Source: Cristatella mucedo (lineage: Eukaryota; Bryozoa; Phylactolaemata; Cristatellidae). Taken from it: a stretch of DNA of 12,500 bases. The DNA lies in the NCBI GenBank assembly GCA_009760855.2, contig WPIO01000022.1, forward strand, positions 52,501 to 65,000, read 5' to 3'. Shown piece after piece: positions 1 through 7,499 of the stretch (the first letter of the stretch is position 1; each line of letters starts with the position of its first letter). Below the pieces are notes generated by a model that saw only the letters and a list, made by a program, of their open reading frames with translations, did not search any database and was not told the origin of the DNA. The translations under genes and the position numbers were made by a program.

Positions 1-52
1 GATATAAAGACAAAGACAAAGAGAGAGATATAGAGCGAGAGAGAAAGCTTTA
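1..52. repeat. GA-rich low-complexity tract at the window edge
   Basis: The window opens in a purine-rich stretch of GA, AAAGAC and GAGAGA units. It is imperfect, is cut by the window edge and has no coding signal. It is one of several GA/CT tracts in the window. Confidence 0.7.
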
Positions 53-210
53 GGACAGCGTGTAGCGGCTCTTTCGTCCGGGCGCAGCGTCAGTTACAGG
101 TGCTGAACCTCACAAATACGTTGCTACTAGTTATAGAACTAGTTTATTGACGCAACGCTGACAAATCGTTAGTATTTGACGCGTCTCGTAACGCTAATAA
201 GAAAAATATG

Positions 211-364
211 TAATTCATTCGTACAGTGCCCTGAGAGAAGTTCATCTCTATTCAGGCGCCTCACATAAGCCACGAGGCTCGAGCCCGTGACCTCGGCCGT
301 CACATTTAATGACCTTGACCTCGGGCGTTTAAGGCGAGCACCTCAACCGTGGGCCAAACCAGCG
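211..364 (-). mobile_element. tRNA-derived SINE, reverse-strand copy (copy A)
   Basis: Read on the minus strand, this stretch matches the forward copies at 8526..8696 and 9417..9554 from end to end. In order there is a tRNA-like head (GGTTTGGCCCACGGTTGAGG, a diverged Pol III A box), two GAGGTC motifs 22 nt apart, and a B-box-like GGCTCGAGCCC (276..286 on +). The 3' domain runs from GCGCCTGAATAGAGAT to a tail ending near CTGTACGAATGAATTA at 211. The repeats and Pol III-box order are seen directly; derivation from a tRNA, possibly a long-variable-arm Ser/Leu type, is inferred from the box spacing. No clear target-site duplication was found. Confidence 0.78.
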
Positions 365-589
365 AATGAGCGCGAACTGGCCGTCGCGTGCTGTCTTTGC
401 GCGTTGCGTAACACTAGCCACGGTAACAGCTGCTATTCGCAGCGAAAGGTTTCCTTTCCTAACTGTTGAAACGCGTAGCTTGTTGGGACTGGTCCCCGAG
501 TTTGCGCCTTCAACTCGCGATTGACCCGGGAAATGCGCTCCGCGCTCGACGGCTCTTCTACTGTCTCGATATTTTTTCTCCACTAAATA

Positions 590-1440
590 GCGAGCCCTCG
601 TAGGGCACCGAGACCCTCGAGTGACAGTCGAGCGCGGCAGACGGATGAGTATCTAAGACGCTTGAATGGGATCGCTGTAATGTGGCGCTCGCAAATCCGT
701 TTCGCCGTCCCTAGAGCGGTTTGCTCGCGACGGAGCAGTGGGCAGCGGCAGCGGAGCCTCGTCGCGGCGGTACACTCGGTGTGCCAACGCGCGGCGCCTC
801 GCCGAGCTCGGCGGCGGCGGCGACGGAGAGCGGCGTTTGCCGACGCGAACGTAGGGCCGACGGCGATTGCTAACGAGAAATCGCTCGACATCGATCGCAC
901 GCACGGTCTAGACGCGCCGCACTCGCGCGAGAGCGAGCGTTGAGCGCGAAGCGGGCGCAGCGTAGGGTGGGTAAGAGGCTCTGCAAATCTCGGAAAGCGT
1001 TATGCAATGTGCATTCGGCTTCGAGCTCGCGCCCACGCGCTTCACGGTGGCGGGCCCGCCGGACGCGAGCGTTCCGGCGCTCTGCAGGCAGCGCGCGGGC
1101 GTCGCGGCGAGACGCTCCTCAGAGAGGCCCGCAGTCGGCACGCAACGCTCGGCGGAGCTCTCAGCGTGCGTCCGCGCGCATCTCGGAAGTCGCGAGCGTG
1201 CGCTGCTCCCCGCGGCGAACACACTTTGGCCTTTTGAGCGGAAACTGGTATTTATCGTAGTTACGCGGCGTTTCAGCATTGCGCGAGGCGGGCAGCCGCA
1301 GCCATTAGTCTCCAGGTGCAGGTCGCTGGGCTGAGTAAGATGCTGCTGAATAATCAATAGACAGCTCCACGGATCGGGCGCGGACAATCATATCTGCCGC
1401 CGAGCCGTCAAGTCTCGAGAGGATACTTCGCAATCAGCAA
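590..1440. promoter_or_regulatory. CpG-rich region with no recognisable gene
   Basis: About 850 nt are very rich in G+C and undepleted in CpG (many GCGCG, CGGCG and TCGCG clusters), unlike the AT-richer flanks. Open frames exist on both strands, but their translations are Arg/Ala/Ser-rich, overlap one another antisense and match no family I recognise. A promoter-type CpG island or an unannotated 5' UTR is possible. No TATA box, NRF1 site or convincing exon boundary was seen. Confidence 0.35.
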
Positions 1441-1462
1441 GAGATGGCCGCGTGGGCTCCGC

Positions 1463-1463
1463 G

Positions 1464-1512
<49 letters not shown>

Positions 1513-1554
1513 CAGAGACAGAGAAGAGAGGGAGGGGAGAGAGACATCGACGGG
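1463..1554. repeat. (GA)n microsatellite, interrupted
   Basis: This purine tract is nearly pure (GA)n in its centre and breaks into GACAGAGACAGAGAAGAG and GGGAGGGGAGA at the 3' side. It belongs to the GA/CT repeat class that recurs at 3994, 8992 and 11819. Confidence 0.9.
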
Positions 1555-1867
1555 TCCGGGCCGGCTAAGACGATAACGTAAGCAGCGAATCAGTCACACG
1601 TTCCTCGCTGGACTCGCGCGCAGACGATCGGAGCGGAGAGCAGTTCCCTTTTCGCCGTGCAGTTATGCGTGAGCGATGAGAGAGCGGTGCAATCTCCACA
1701 CCTCTTGATGCGATGTCGGCTCACCCGTTGCGGGGTCGCAATGCGATGCGTAAATGCTCTCAATCCCGATGCAGTAGCATAAAGTTCAGCCGACTCGCCG
1801 GCGTCTTTTACGGAGCGAGAGAAGAGAAGCGCCATGGCGGCTAGCGCTCGCAGTGGCAAAGAATCAA

Positions 1868-1967
<100 letters not shown>

Positions 1968-2065
1968 AGGACTCAAAGCCTCCCACGGCGCGGGAGGTCT
2001 TGAAGTGCGAGCGCCCCACCCACCCACCCACCTCCGTAGGCTTACACCCGATCCCGCTGTACTTG

Positions 2066-2245
2066 TAATAACTATGTTAATAACAATGCATTTGTATGGC
2101 GCCCTCAGAAAACTGAATCTCTTTCTGGGGCACTTTACAGATGCTGTAAAGAAAGCACGATCAAATGACTATTGGGAACATTTGCAATGTCATCAAGTAT
2201 GACATTGGAAGATGCCACAGGCACAGGATGAACATGTAGATATGG
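2066..2245 (-). mobile_element. L2-like retroelement 3' end, reverse strand
   Basis: Read on the minus strand, the element contains CAGCATCTGTAAAGTGCCCC, then a GAGATTCAGTT block, GGGCGCCATACAAATG, and an AT-rich tail with GTTATTAAC. The forward repeat at 6564..6717 matches it over most of this length (shared blocks ATGTT-CC-AA, TTTGAT, TACAGCATCTGTAAAG and TTATTAAC). The last 50 nt also resemble the 3' domain of the SINE copies in this window. A GTAAAGYGC...GCGCYATAYAAATG ending is typical of L2-clade LINEs and their SINEs. No coding part survives here. Confidence 0.6.
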
Positions 2246-2448
2246 TTAGTAGCAGCAGGCATAGTGTCAGCACGCATAAGCACACGCCGTAAAACTAGAG
2301 GCGCGATCTCCGCAGATTCTGAGGCTCGGCGGCTTTCTTGATCTCTAGTAATCGGTGGTGACCACGCTCTCACTTAGATTCGCACAGTCGAGCGCCAGCA
2401 ATGCTTCCGTTGCCAAATGAATGCATCGGCGCCGGCGTTGGTCAATAA

Positions 2449-2536
2449 ATAGAAGAAAGAAAGAGACAGAGCCCCAGAGAGAGTGAGTGAGAGAGAGACA
2501 GACAGACAGAGAGGGAGAAGGAAGAGAGCTAGATAG
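2449..2536. repeat. Purine-rich low-complexity tract
   Basis: An imperfect GA-rich run mixes GAAA, GAGT, GACA and GAGG units. It has no coding signal and lies between the retroelement 3' end and the EF-hand promoter region. Confidence 0.7.
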
Positions 2537-2736
2537 TCGAAATTGTGAACGCCATCACAAATCAGCCCACAGGCTCCCCGTCCAGCATATTTAAAGTTCG
2601 TAATTATAGCAATAATAATAGCAATGAACGTTCTTAGCACCCTAAGAGTAGTAAATCTTTTTCTAGTCACTTTGCGTATGCCTGCAAGAGATTTAATACG
2701 ATTGCAGCGCTATCCTCCTGCAGAGCGAGCTAACGA

Positions 2737-2793
2737 GCGGCTAGCGGCGGGGCGTCATTATGCAAGAGCGCATGCGCACATGCCGCTAGCCGC
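2737..2793. promoter_or_regulatory. NRF1-type site inside a 12-nt inverted repeat
   Basis: The motif GCGCATGCGCA (2768..2778) matches the palindromic NRF1 consensus YGCGCAYGCGCR except at its first base. It lies in the 33-nt interval between perfect 12-nt inverted arms, GCGGCTAGCGGC (2737..2748) and GCCGCTAGCCGC (2782..2793). NRF1 sites are known to mark TATA-less CpG-island promoters in animals. That this one drives the EF-hand gene is inferred from its position about 285 nt before the start codon. Confidence 0.5.
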
Positions 2794-2930
2794 CAGCTGA
2801 GCTACTTCAAAGTCAATACAAACTGGACGAGTGGCCTCTCAAGCGGCTTTGGTGCGCAGCTGAGAGACGCAGCTTCGTCGACCGGTGCTCAAGCGTCGCC
2901 TAGCGGAGCCACCGAACTGCTGGCTTCCGC

Positions 2931-3012
2931 TGCGGCGGCGGCGGCGGAACCCGGCGGCGGCGGAGGCGGCGGAACCAGGCGGCGGCGGCGGAATCCGGCG
3001 GCGGCGGCGGCA
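2931..3012 (+). repeat. Imperfect GGC repeat in the 5' leader
   Basis: Runs of GGC are broken about every 21 nt by GGAACC or GGAATCC interruptions. The tract lies just before the first AUG, so it would be transcribed as a 5' UTR GGC repeat. Read through in frame it would give Arg-rich sequence, but no upstream ATG opens that frame. Confidence 0.85.
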
Positions 3013-3061
3013 TCGCAGAGCAACGCCTCGCTCGCGGGCGCCCGCTAGCGAGGCGCGTGCA

Positions 3062-3187
3062 ATGGGGCAAGCGGCGGCTAAGCCTGCGGACCGCATAACG
3101 GCCGAGGAGCTGGCCAAGCTGAAGCAGGCATTCGCCATGTTCGACGAGGACGGAAGCGGCTCGATAGACGCAGAAGAGATGGAAAAG
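3062..3187 (+). CDS. Calmodulin-like EF-hand protein, first coding exon (partial)
   Basis: The exon encodes 42 residues ending at a splice donor in phase 0. Residues 1-11 are MGQAAAKPADR. Gly2 with Lys7 fits an N-myristoylation signal and resembles the N-terminus of PKA catalytic subunit (MGNAAAAK). Residues 12-27 (ITAEELAKLKQAFAMF) form the E helix typical of calmodulin and troponin C. Residues 28-39 (DEDGSGSIDAEE) are a complete 12-residue EF-hand loop with D1, D3, S5, S7, I8, D9 and E12, so it should bind calcium. Met-Glu-Lys then starts the F helix, which must continue in the next exon. ATG 3062 is the first ATG after position 2782 and has a good context (G at -3, G at +4). A calmodulin-like or troponin-C-like protein of about 150 residues is expected. 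The remaining exons are not visible downstream. The exact orthologue is not resolved. Confidence 0.85.
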
Positions 3188-3193
3188 GTCAGT
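3188..3193 (+). other. 5' splice donor of the EF-hand exon
   Basis: The junction reads AAG|GTCAGT, a near-consensus donor, exactly where EF-hand homology stops. Reading past it gives Arg/Ala/Ser-rich sequence of no family. This is the main reason to end the exon at 3187 rather than follow the open frame to 3547. Confidence 0.8.
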
Positions 3194-3793
3194 GCCACGC
3201 CGCGCGACCGGCAGCTGCGGCGATCGCCGTCGCTGTGCTCCAGAGCGACGGCGGCGGCCACGGCGGCGCTCTTTTTACGGCGGCGGCGGCGGCTGCGGGG
3301 GTGGAGGAACTCACTGCGATGCAGTAGCGACGCAGCGGCGGCGCCCTGGGTGAAGCGGCGCCGCGGCTTGGGGCGGAAGCTCGCTCAGAGCCTTTGTTTC
3401 TCCTCTGCGACAGCGACGCTATATGCGATAGCGACAGCCGGGGCGGCCGCGGCCGTGGGAACGCTGAGGCGACGGCGGAAGCTCACGTCGATGGGCAATA
3501 AGAGCAAGCTACGGTCCGAGTTACAGCCTGGGCCCCGATACCACTGATACTTCAAGACCTTTATTCGAGTATTGATAGACAGTAGCGTTACTCTGAAACC
3601 AGGCTTACTTATACAAAGTTCGGTTGCATGTTCCGACTGCTCCCACTCGCTATCTCATTCAACTCGATGCTACTGTCACTCTTGTTCTCATGCTTGAAAT
3701 CAGAAATCGAAATCTAGTTATCCGTACGCGCGTCCATTTATCTATGTTCACCTCCCTCAGCGTCTCTCTGTATGTCTATGCAATCTCTCTTTT
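3194..3793 (+). other. Start of intron 1: GC-rich, then AT-richer, no gene seen
   Basis: The first 350 nt carry on the CpG-rich composition of the promoter, with many GGC/GCG triplets (for example 3281..3300). After about 3550 the sequence becomes AT-richer. No EF-hand exon, acceptor-exon pair or RNA gene was recognised. Confidence 0.5.
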
Positions 3794-3853
3794 TCCCTCA
3801 CTCTCTCTCTATCTATCTTTATCTATCTTTATATATATATATATATATATATA
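3794..3853. repeat. ATCT/CT tract followed by (TA)n microsatellite
   Basis: CT and TATC/TTTATC units lead into 24 nt of pure alternating AT at 3830..3853, then AAATATAT. Open frames through it give only Leu/Ser/Ile/Tyr low-complexity peptides. Confidence 0.9.
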
Positions 3854-3925
3854 AATATATCCTACTGGAGCATACCCACACACCAGTTAAATCTGTTATT
3901 GCGATTTTTCTCTGGCAACAGCGGA

Positions 3926-3966
3926 GTACTTCTTTTAGGCGCTATACAAACGTCATTATTATTTTA
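3926..3966 (+). mobile_element. Possible SINE/LINE 3'-tail fragment
   Basis: The stretch AGTACTTCTTTTAGGCGCTATACAAACGTCATTATTATTTT matches the end of the SINE copies (AAGTTCTCTCTTTGGGCGCTATACAAATG plus AT-rich tail), but the head is absent. It could be a 5'-truncated SINE or the end of the partner LINE. The call rests on about 25 matching bases. Confidence 0.4.
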
Positions 3967-3991
3967 GGTTTTATCTCTCTCCAGCTCTTTA

Positions 3992-3993
<2 letters not shown>

Positions 3994-4065
<72 letters not shown>

Positions 4066-4195
4066 ATTCTCTCTCTCTCTCATTACTTCTGTCTGTCTGC
4101 CTGTCTCTCATTCTCTCTGTCTGTCTGTCTGTCTCTCTGTCTCTGTCTCTGTCTCTCTCTGTCTTTCTCTGTCTGTCTCTGTCTGTCTCTGTCTG

Positions 4196-4227
<32 letters not shown>

Positions 4228-4304
4228 CCTCTCTCTCTCTCTGCTCTCTCACTCCTCTCTCTCTCTGCACTCTAACTCTCTCTCCACTCCTACCTCTCTC
4301 TCTC
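3994..4304. repeat. Long compound (CT)n / (CTGT)n pyrimidine tract
   Basis: About 310 nt are almost pure pyrimidine on the + strand. The 5' part is pure (CT)n at 3995..4063 (about 34 units). The middle alternates TCTG and TCTC in a roughly 12-nt pattern (TCTGTCTCTGTC), and the end returns to CT with short breaks. Long polypurine/polypyrimidine runs with mirror symmetry can adopt triplex DNA. All long open frames here are simple-repeat artefacts. Confidence 0.95.
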
Positions 4305-4565
4305 AGTTTCCCTTTCGTCTCGTTCTTCTTCTCTGAGTAGTCTTTTTTTCCGTGTGGCCGCTTCGTGTTGCTTCGGCTGCTTTTCACAGCCTGCGACGAA
4401 TGTGACAAGCGAACCGCGTAAATTCCCCGTGCTTCCGACGCGTTGACTTGTCGCGGCACCTGCGCCAGCCTGCCGCAGTTTATCCTTGGAATACCGAGTG
4501 GCTCCTCCTCCATCCGACTGTCGTCACGATCCGACCGCCATCTCCGAGCGATCCCCGTCACTGTG

Positions 4566-4577
4566 TGCGCATGCGCG
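4566..4577. promoter_or_regulatory. NRF1 consensus site (strict match)
   Basis: TGCGCATGCGCG matches YGCGCAYGCGCR at every position. It sits at the 5' side of the large CpG island, as expected for a TATA-less animal promoter. Transcription direction cannot be inferred because the site is nearly palindromic. Confidence 0.55.
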
Positions 4578-5043
4578 CGAGCGTGCGGCGCGGCTTGCTC
4601 GCTCGCTCGCTCCGTTGGAGAAGTCAGCTATCGCTGACGCCGCGTCAGCGTCAGCAGGCGACGTCAGAGCACTTCGCGTGCTTAGCGTGCTCACAGTGGA
4701 GATTCCAGCTTTTTTCTCCTGGTCCTTTTCTATTCGAGCCGCGAGCAGCTGGCCCGAGGCCCAAGTGGTGCTTTGTTAGCGAAAAGCAAAACAAGCATCC
4801 GCGATATACGGGCCCGACAGAGTGGGAAGCGGCGAGCGACGCAGCGATGGCCGCCGCGCGCCGCCTCAATGCGCGATCGTGCTCCGCTCGTCCTTTCAGT
4901 TTGTATTTATCCACGAAACATTTGAACAGCTCGGCGCAGCCATCGTAGCCGCCGTCGCGATCCGCATCGCTTGGCAAAGGGCCGCCGGGTGGACTCTCGA
5001 AGGCCAGGAGGCGCGACGGCGGAAGCCGATCGGCGGCGCCCGC

Positions 5044-5080
5044 GCCGAGCGGGCGTCGCCGAGCGGGCGTCGCCGAGCGG
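5044..5080. repeat. 14-nt tandem repeat, about 2.6 copies
   Basis: The unit GCCGAGCGGGCGTC occurs at 5044..5057 and 5058..5071 and partly at 5072..5080. It lies just before the 19-bp hairpin, which contains the related string CGCCGAGC. Confidence 0.85.
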
Positions 5081-5107
5081 ACGCGGAGCGAAAGCGAGGC
5101 GGCGGTG

Positions 5108-5154
5108 CGAAGCAGACGGCTCGGCGCGACGGGCACGCCGAGCCGTCTGCTTCG
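5108..5154. repeat. Perfect 19-bp inverted repeat with 9-nt loop
   Basis: Left arm 5108..5126 is the exact reverse complement of right arm 5136..5154, with a loop at 5127..5135 (CGACGGGCA). The arms are GC-rich, so single strands would fold very stably. It lies in a CpG island and shows no mature-miRNA-like bulges. A template-switch mutation is one known way such perfect short palindromes arise. Confidence 0.9.
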
Positions 5155-5382
5155 GTACTTCGAAAGCGTCCGCAGCGCTACCGCTGAGATCCGCCGACGC
5201 TCGGCTTTCGCACTCCGCTGCGCACGCCGGCTCGTTTCAGTGCGTTTCGAGCCGCCACGCGGGAGTTGTACACGCGGAGCCGGATCTCACTAGCCGGCTA
5301 TGCCGGACCACCGCCGTCAACGCCGATGGCGAGGGCGGGGTGGGGGCGGGGGCTGACCGGTCGGGGTCTTACCAAGCGCGCC

Positions 5383-5426
5383 CGTCGCCGCGAGCGGGCG
5401 GCGGCCGTCGCCCGCTCGCGGCGACG
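5383..5426. repeat. Perfect 18-bp inverted repeat with 8-nt loop
   Basis: Left arm 5383..5400 and right arm 5409..5426 are exact reverse complements around GCGGCCGT (5401..5408). The architecture matches the hairpin 230 nt upstream, but the arm sequences differ. Confidence 0.9.
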
Positions 5427-5648
5427 CTTCGCGGCGTTCTGCGACGCTCGAGAGGCGGCCTCACCTTCATCGATCGCCGATCCCCGAGTTCGCAGCCGCT
5501 GCAGACAGCCGCCATCTCTCGGTCGGCTGAGTGTGCGAGGGCTGCGCGCGGCGGCGGCAGTTTCGCTGTCTCGTGGGAATGAGGTGGAGCGAAACCGGAA
5601 GAATCTGCAGCGACGTAAAGTCGGCGGCGACGCACTTCGCGGACGGAT

Positions 5649-5649
<1 letters not shown>

Positions 5650-5696
<47 letters not shown>
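5650..5696. repeat. Pure (CGC/CGG)n tract, about 16 units
   Basis: The tract is 47 nt of uninterrupted CGC/GCC units. The frames read poly-Arg, poly-Ala or poly-Pro on one strand and poly-Gly, poly-Ala or poly-Arg on the other. It lies inside the CpG island. Confidence 0.95.
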
Positions 5697-5702
<6 letters not shown>

Positions 5703-5767
5703 AAGCGACACCCCAAAGGGTGTCCAGTCCGGGGCGACAGCTGTCGCTGCTGCTCGCGCGACTGGCC

Positions 5768-5770
<3 letters not shown>

Positions 5771-5805
<35 letters not shown>
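5771..5805. repeat. Second pure (CCG/CGG)n tract, about 12 units
   Basis: The tract is 35 nt of uninterrupted CGC/CCG units, 74 nt after the first CGG tract and in the same CpG island. Confidence 0.95.
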
Positions 5806-6170
5806 ACCGGCAGACAGATCATTCTGGCTTGTGGAGTAGGACCAGCGCCAGGCAAGACTAGACTAAGGAAGCCCCGTTCCGGCAGCGCTGAAGTGCGTGC
5901 GCAGGCCGGAACTAGGCGGCGGCTGCAGCCCGTCGGTGCGCAGAGAGCTGGCAGTGAGCGAGAGCGCTGAGCGACGACGCGATGGTCGCTCAGTCTCCGC
6001 GCCTGTGCGCAGCCACTGCGCGCAGGCGCCCGCACGGTGGCGGAGCCAGGGCGCGTGCGATTCCGTCCCATCACCCCCCCCCCATCACCGACCCGCACCC
6101 CGGAGCGAACGAGGTGGAGCGACCCGGGGCGCCCCCTGTGGGAAGGAACTAGGGGCGGTCTGGTAGGGAC

Positions 6171-6563
6171 GTGGGCGCACGGCGGCGGGGGGGGGGGCAT
6201 GCTGGAACGGGAAAAAAATCAGCGGCCGCCGCGTGCGTGTCGAACAGACGCTCAGACTGTGCGACGTAATGTTCCACTACTTGCGGGGGGGGGCCTTGCC
6301 ACGCCTCATTCTGGAAACCCTGTTGGCTGGCAACCGCCGCTTCGGCTCCGCCGCATCGAGGCTCGCATCCGTGCAGACTCACGTGTGGACGCATCGTAGC
6401 GTGCGTAACTGGCGTACCAGCATGCGCATGCATTCAATGAACGTACAAGTTATTTAGCATTAAATGGTAGCTACGCTGGAGAACCTTGCTTCTGCGTGCA
6501 CTTCGCGGCGGCAGGAAACACGCGCCGGTATGCCCTGGCAAAAGGAAAAAATTGATTCGTTTT
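6171..6563. other. No gene recognised; poly-G tracts
   Basis: The composition falls from GC-rich to mixed. Two long G homopolymers occur (around 6187..6198 and 6285..6293). GCATGCGCATGC at 6420..6431 is palindromic but holds only an NRF1 half site. The open frames match no family. Confidence 0.5.
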
Positions 6564-6717
6564 CCGTGTATATGTACCTGCTTACACTGTGCCTGCTGCT
6601 CGCGGATGTTACCAAAAAAAATTTGATAATGCTATCTATACAGCATCTGTAAAGTCCCTAGAAAGATATTTAGATCTCTAATGTATTATCAATATTATTA
6701 ACATTATCATTATTAAA
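6564..6717 (+). mobile_element. L2-like retroelement 3' end, forward copy
   Basis: It aligns with the reverse-strand element at 2066..2245. Shared blocks are CTGTGCCTG, ATGTTACCAA, TTTGAT, TACAGCATCTGTAAAGT, AGAAAGA and TATTAAC with an ATTATT-rich end. Relative to the other copy it lacks about 15 nt spanning the GGGCGCYATACAA motif, and about 25 nt further upstream. Both copies are old, as they differ at many scattered positions. Confidence 0.55.
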
Positions 6718-6728
6718 GGGAACACGTC

Positions 6729-6800
6729 CACGGAGGCCCCAAGGCGTACTTCCGCCACCGAGGCTACGAAGGCCCTGAGGTGTACTTCCAACAACTCTGA
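6729..6800. repeat. Diverged 36-nt tandem duplication
   Basis: GGAGGCCCCAAGGCGTACTTCC and GAAGGCCCTGAGGTGTACTTCC recur 36 nt apart, as judged by the GTACTT core. The copies differ at several positions, so the duplication is old. Confidence 0.6.
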
Positions 6801-6924
6801 ATTGTACCGCCGCACAATCGCCATCGCTCCAACAGCGCCAGCGGTTGGCGCAAATAGGGCCGCCCTTTACGCGCCGGGTTATAACTCTGTTCTTCAATCC
6901 TGCTACCTCGATGTGCTTCATCCT

Positions 6925-7140
6925 CATCAAAGATCCCAGCCACGAATTCACGTCAGAGGGCCCGGCCGTAAGCAGACATCAAAGGTCCCAGCCAGCCATG
7001 AATTCACTTCGAAGGGCGAGGCCGTAAGCAGACATCAAAGGGAAGTTGCCCAAATCAATGGGCCATAATTAATTCCGGGGCATGGCCATGAGCAGACTTT
7101 AGAGTCGGGTAGCGCAAATCAAAGGGTCTTAAGTCAGCCA
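6925..7140. repeat. Minisatellite of 52-64 nt units, about 3.5 copies
   Basis: Units begin CATCAAAG and end GAGCAGA or TAAGCAGA: 6925..6976 (52 nt), 6977..7032 (56 nt) and 7033..7096 (64 nt), with a partial, more diverged fourth to about 7140. Shared blocks are CCCAGCCA, GAATTCAC and GGCCGTAAGCAGA. Units 3 and 4 share CAAATCAAAGGG-like segments absent from units 1 and 2. Open frames across it are repeat-encoded peptides, not a known protein. Confidence 0.8.
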
Positions 7141-7206
7141 AAGCTCAAACAAGCCGCGCACTTTTAGCCTAAAATGTTTCTGCGCGGACAGCAGAGCTGA
7201 TCTAAG

Positions 7207-7331
7207 AATGGTTTGGCTCAGGGTTGGCAGGTGCTGGTCTAAAACGACCACGACCGTGAGCAAGCCTTGCGGAACTTTTACTGCATCTGGATAAAGATTC
7301 ATTTCCCTTAGGGTGCTATACAAATGAACTA
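7207..7331 (+). mobile_element. Old, degraded SINE copy (copy B)
   Basis: It aligns along its length to the other SINE copies: GGTTTGGCTCAG head, GGTGCTGG after the A-box region, ACCGTGAGCAAGCC in place of the B box, GATAAAGATTCATTTCCC in the 3' domain, and GGGTGCTATACAAATGAAC at the end. The Pol III boxes are broken. It lies directly before the TG repeat block. Confidence 0.65.
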
Positions 7332-7334
7332 TTT

Positions 7335-7445
7335 GTATATGTATGCGTTGTGTCCGTGTCTGTGTCTGCATGTACGTGCGTGTGTGTGTGTCCGTGTCTT
7401 TGTACGTGCGTGTGTATGTGTGTGTGTGTGCGTGCGTGTGTGCGT

Positions 7446-7499
<54 letters not shown>

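Larger units (their letters stand above)
2700..3061 (+). promoter_or_regulatory. CpG-rich promoter and 5' leader of the EF-hand gene
   Basis: The 360 nt before the EF-hand start codon are CpG- and GC-rich. They include a GGGGCG Sp1-like box (2749..2754), an NRF1-type motif at 2768..2778 and a GGC-rich leader. No ATG occurs between 2782 and 3062, so 3062 is the first AUG for any transcript starting after the NRF1 site. There is no TATA box, which fits a CpG/NRF1-type promoter. The exact transcription start cannot be read from sequence. Confidence 0.5.
4440..6170. promoter_or_regulatory. Large CpG island with an NRF1 motif, hairpins and CGG tracts
   Basis: About 1.7 kb are very GC- and CpG-rich. 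It begins around an NRF1 consensus (4566..4577) and CGCTCG repeats, includes the hairpins at 5108..5154 and 5383..5426 and two CGG/CCG tracts, and ends near 6170. Overlapping antisense open frames of up to 300 residues occur, but they are Arg/Ala/Gly/Pro-rich and carry no recognisable domain. A second promoter, such as an alternative first exon of the EF-hand gene or a divergent gene, is plausible; I cannot define a transcript. Confidence 0.45.

Noticed and set aside
2885-3547. 220-residue open frame containing the EF hand
   Set aside because: Upstream of 3062 it lacks an ATG and is GGC-repeat leader. After 3187 it crosses a consensus splice donor into Arg/Ala-rich intron sequence. Only 3062..3187 is kept.
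3989-4561. 190-residue minus frame of Arg/Glu repeats
   Set aside because: A direct translation of the CT/GA simple repeat.
4634-4660. GCTGAC...GTCAGC inverted repeat and a CGACGTCA CRE-like string
   Set aside because: Short motifs in a GC-rich island. The spacing does not fit a known MARE or a full CRE palindrome.
4651-5136. Minus-strand frame with DADRDGGYDGCAELFKCF, resembling an EF-hand loop
   Set aside because: The loop spacing is off by one (Ala at position 12, Glu at 13), no helix E or splice sites support it, and the rest is Arg/Ala-rich. Probably chance in a CpG island.
4885-5187. Possible plus-strand exon after a strong acceptor-like TCGTCCTTTCAG near 4899
   Set aside because: The downstream peptide matches no family and the frame ends in hairpin and repeat sequence. 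A single acceptor-like string is not enough.
5266-6200. Long overlapping open frames (234 and 300 residues) on both strands
   Set aside because: They are poly-Arg, poly-Gly or Pro-rich reads of CGG repeats and CpG-island sequence. They are antisense to each other and have no domains.
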